Of a stretch of 64,000 nt of DNA, positions 63,801 to 64,000 are shown in pieces. The position numbers and the translations under genes were made by a program. How positions within the stretch are numbered: position 1 is the first letter of the stretch; each line of letters begins with the position of its first letter. This stretch comes from Schleiferiaceae bacterium. Lineage in GTDB: Bacteria > Bacteroidota > Bacteroidia > Flavobacteriales > Schleiferiaceae. Below the pieces are notes generated by a model, which had not been told where the DNA came from, did no database searches, and worked only from the letters and a program-made list of their open reading frames with translations. The DNA lies in NCBI GenBank assembly GCA_018402665.1, contig JAGYIN010000005.1, positions 1-64,000 of the forward strand, written 5' to 3'.

Positions 63801-64000
63801 ACATCAAAGTAGTATCCTGCGTAAACGTTGGAAGAATACGATCGTTATAGTTTGCTGCATCGGCACAAGAAAGTCCTGCTAGGTTTTCTTTCGCGTTCCA
63901 GTCTGAAGCATTTGCAGGGCTATTGAGGAAGATGAAATTTCCTCCATTTGAACCGTTCAAAGTATCCGTACCTACATATATACCATCACCATCAGGATCT
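60889..64000 (-). CDS. Very large lamin-tail/OB-fold secreted protein with T9SS signal (5' part outside window)
   Basis: At least 1,036 residues; the frame is open to the window edge, so the N terminus is missing. In order: a partial glycan-binding-like module ending DPDGDGIYVG, a second such module (VTFRVDMSNVSASF, TDPDGDGVYEADINLAAGNYEF), a lamin-tail domain (FFSEYLEGSGNNKVLELYNP), two tandem OB-fold-like units (VTDGTDGINIYNF and VHDGTEGLGTYSS regions), a second lamin-tail-like domain (EIMAGSNSTAYNADWFEIYN) and a T9SS type A tail (IYPNPTTGSF to MIVLQ). Lamin-tail/OB-fold proteins often carry a nuclease or phosphatase domain; any such domain would lie beyond 64000. Confidence 0.88.
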   Translation of the reverse strand, partial: DPDGDGIYVGTDTLNGSNGGNFIFLNSPANASDWNAKENLAGLSCADAANYNDRILPTFTQDTTLMFCYGTCSIDTSCTVTSTNPDVTFRVDMSNVSASFTNVYVSGTLNSWSGNANQLTDPDGDGVYEADINLAAGNYEFKFTYDNWVGQESLDPTLDSACTLTTGSFTNRYITIGASDTTLPVVCWEECVSCATTTTGCTELFFSEYLEGSGNNKVLELYNPTSSAISLSTYEILRFNNGGTSPSTMTFPSSLSIPAYGTYVIANPSSASTILASADTTSTITYFNGDDAIVLMNGTDSVDIIGVVGVDPGLSWTVGTGATADNTLVRKASVSTGQKDWTIGATEWDVYPSNTDTYLGGHNSNCAPPAPTFDSVVAINTITGVDANGVADSLGTMKWIKGIVTSIDFDGNGGYSFYVTDGTDGINIYNFADQSGYTTPMMGDSLFLHGEVDQFNGLTELFVDSIYLANSGNTLPAPAVVTALDESTESELIQLVGFTLADANQWPASGSANVDITNGTDTLTMRIDSDTDIDGSTAPAGTFDVTGIGSQYDSSSPYDEGYQIFPRQLTDIFVYPFIPTYTIDQVDNTDADGVPDSLNVYCKVVGVVHGVDMQGSATAVSFTVHDGTEGLGTYSSVATVASYVVTEGDEVRIVGSIGHFNGLLQMYVDSVTVLSTGNATQTPTVVTALGESTESELVKFENMTMVDPTQWGSGSSGYNIDITNGTDTIVMRIDADVDLYGAPAPTGMFDVVGIGGQYDFSAPHFDGYQLLPRYQADIMTSTGVAAVKLAVSEIMAGSNSTAYNADWFEIYNYGDSAVDLSGYSWDDESEIAGTSTFPSVTVQPGEAIVVLDDVAANKDAFLAEWKLYAGSVTIVANDELTGSFPSLSQNGDAVFLYDANGAEMASGVYTAATAGFAVEFDTTGTFTGDAVDGTNGAYTSLEGDVGSPGNLTPNTGVDEAAVIANIYPNPTTGSFTVNFASAMSYQATITTMTGATVFQKEGTGAILNIDLNAARGTYVLRVRTAQGTAVQMIVLQ

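Noticed and set aside
1-64000. CRISPR arrays, insertion sequences, prophage, integrases and attachment sites
   Set aside because: No regular short repeat arrays, transposase or integrase frames, or duplicated tRNA 3' ends were noticed; the tRNA at 53383 has no visible partial copy downstream.

Overview
The window reads as one continuous stretch of a Bacteroidota chromosome, most like a free-living (probably marine) member of the Flavobacteriales. The evidence is several secreted proteins with type IX secretion (T9SS) C-terminal sorting domains, typical Bacteroidota families (DUF4270 lipoprotein, Big_5 lipoprotein, a half-length GT5 glycogen/starch synthase homologue), promoters of the TTG-N17-23-TAnnTTTG type, almost no Shine-Dalgarno sequences and several TTG/GTG starts. 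I see no phage, integrase, transposase, CRISPR array or defence locus. Genus and species cannot be named from the sequence alone.

Layout. 0-9 kb: Kazal-like lipoprotein, S9 dipeptidyl peptidase, LolD-like ATPase, ABC-F protein, cytochrome c lipoprotein diverging from a SCO1 copper chaperone, then a TPR protein and a Big_5 lipoprotein. 9-15 kb: a 1,100-residue T9SS-secreted FN3 protein, ComF, and a coiled-coil/OmpA envelope pair. 15-22.5 kb: radA, flippase-like protein, panD and panC (minus strand) divergent from the GT5 homologue, DUF4270 lipoprotein and glmS. 22.5-28.5 kb: small outer-membrane protein, sortilin/BNR repeat protein and a T9SS M43 metalloprotease. 28.5-32.7 kb: the translation block rplM-rpsI-rpsB-tsf-pyrH-frr with clear promoters and terminators. 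32.7-43.3 kb: MarR regulator, pgi, fatty acid desaturase, NifU-like protein, gamma carbonic anhydrase homologue, GNAT, threonine dehydrogenase-like protein, trhO, acyl-CoA carboxylase beta, tatD and asparaginase. 43.3-45.8 kb: an ExbB/4-TM/ExbD/ExbD energy-transduction operon. 45.8-53 kb: CPBP protease, dusB, LolE-like permease with rbfA, ABC exporter, methylmalonyl-CoA epimerase, YihX-like HAD and a T9SS type B protein. 53.4 kb: a CAU-anticodon tRNA, best read as tRNA-Ile2. 53.6-59.5 kb: RluA-type pseudouridine synthase and a surface-glycan cluster with three sulfotransferases, a glycosyltransferase and a Wzx-like flippase. 59.5-64 kb: a possible 51-residue membrane peptide, a heavily frameshifted T9SS endonuclease I pseudogene, and a very large lamin-tail/OB-fold T9SS protein that runs off the window end.

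Together the genes describe an organism investing in protein secretion and surface decoration: T9SS cargo, proton-driven ExbB/ExbD energisation, lipoprotein-type ABC parts and a putatively sulfated glycan, among housekeeping translation and cofactor genes. Most of the window is ordinary. The parts that deserve a second look are the sulfotransferase cluster with its AT-rich glycosyltransferase, the broken endonuclease gene, the ExbB homologue with its acidic extension, the GT5 homologue lacking its substrate-binding motif, and promoters placed so close to start codons that leaderless mRNAs are expected.
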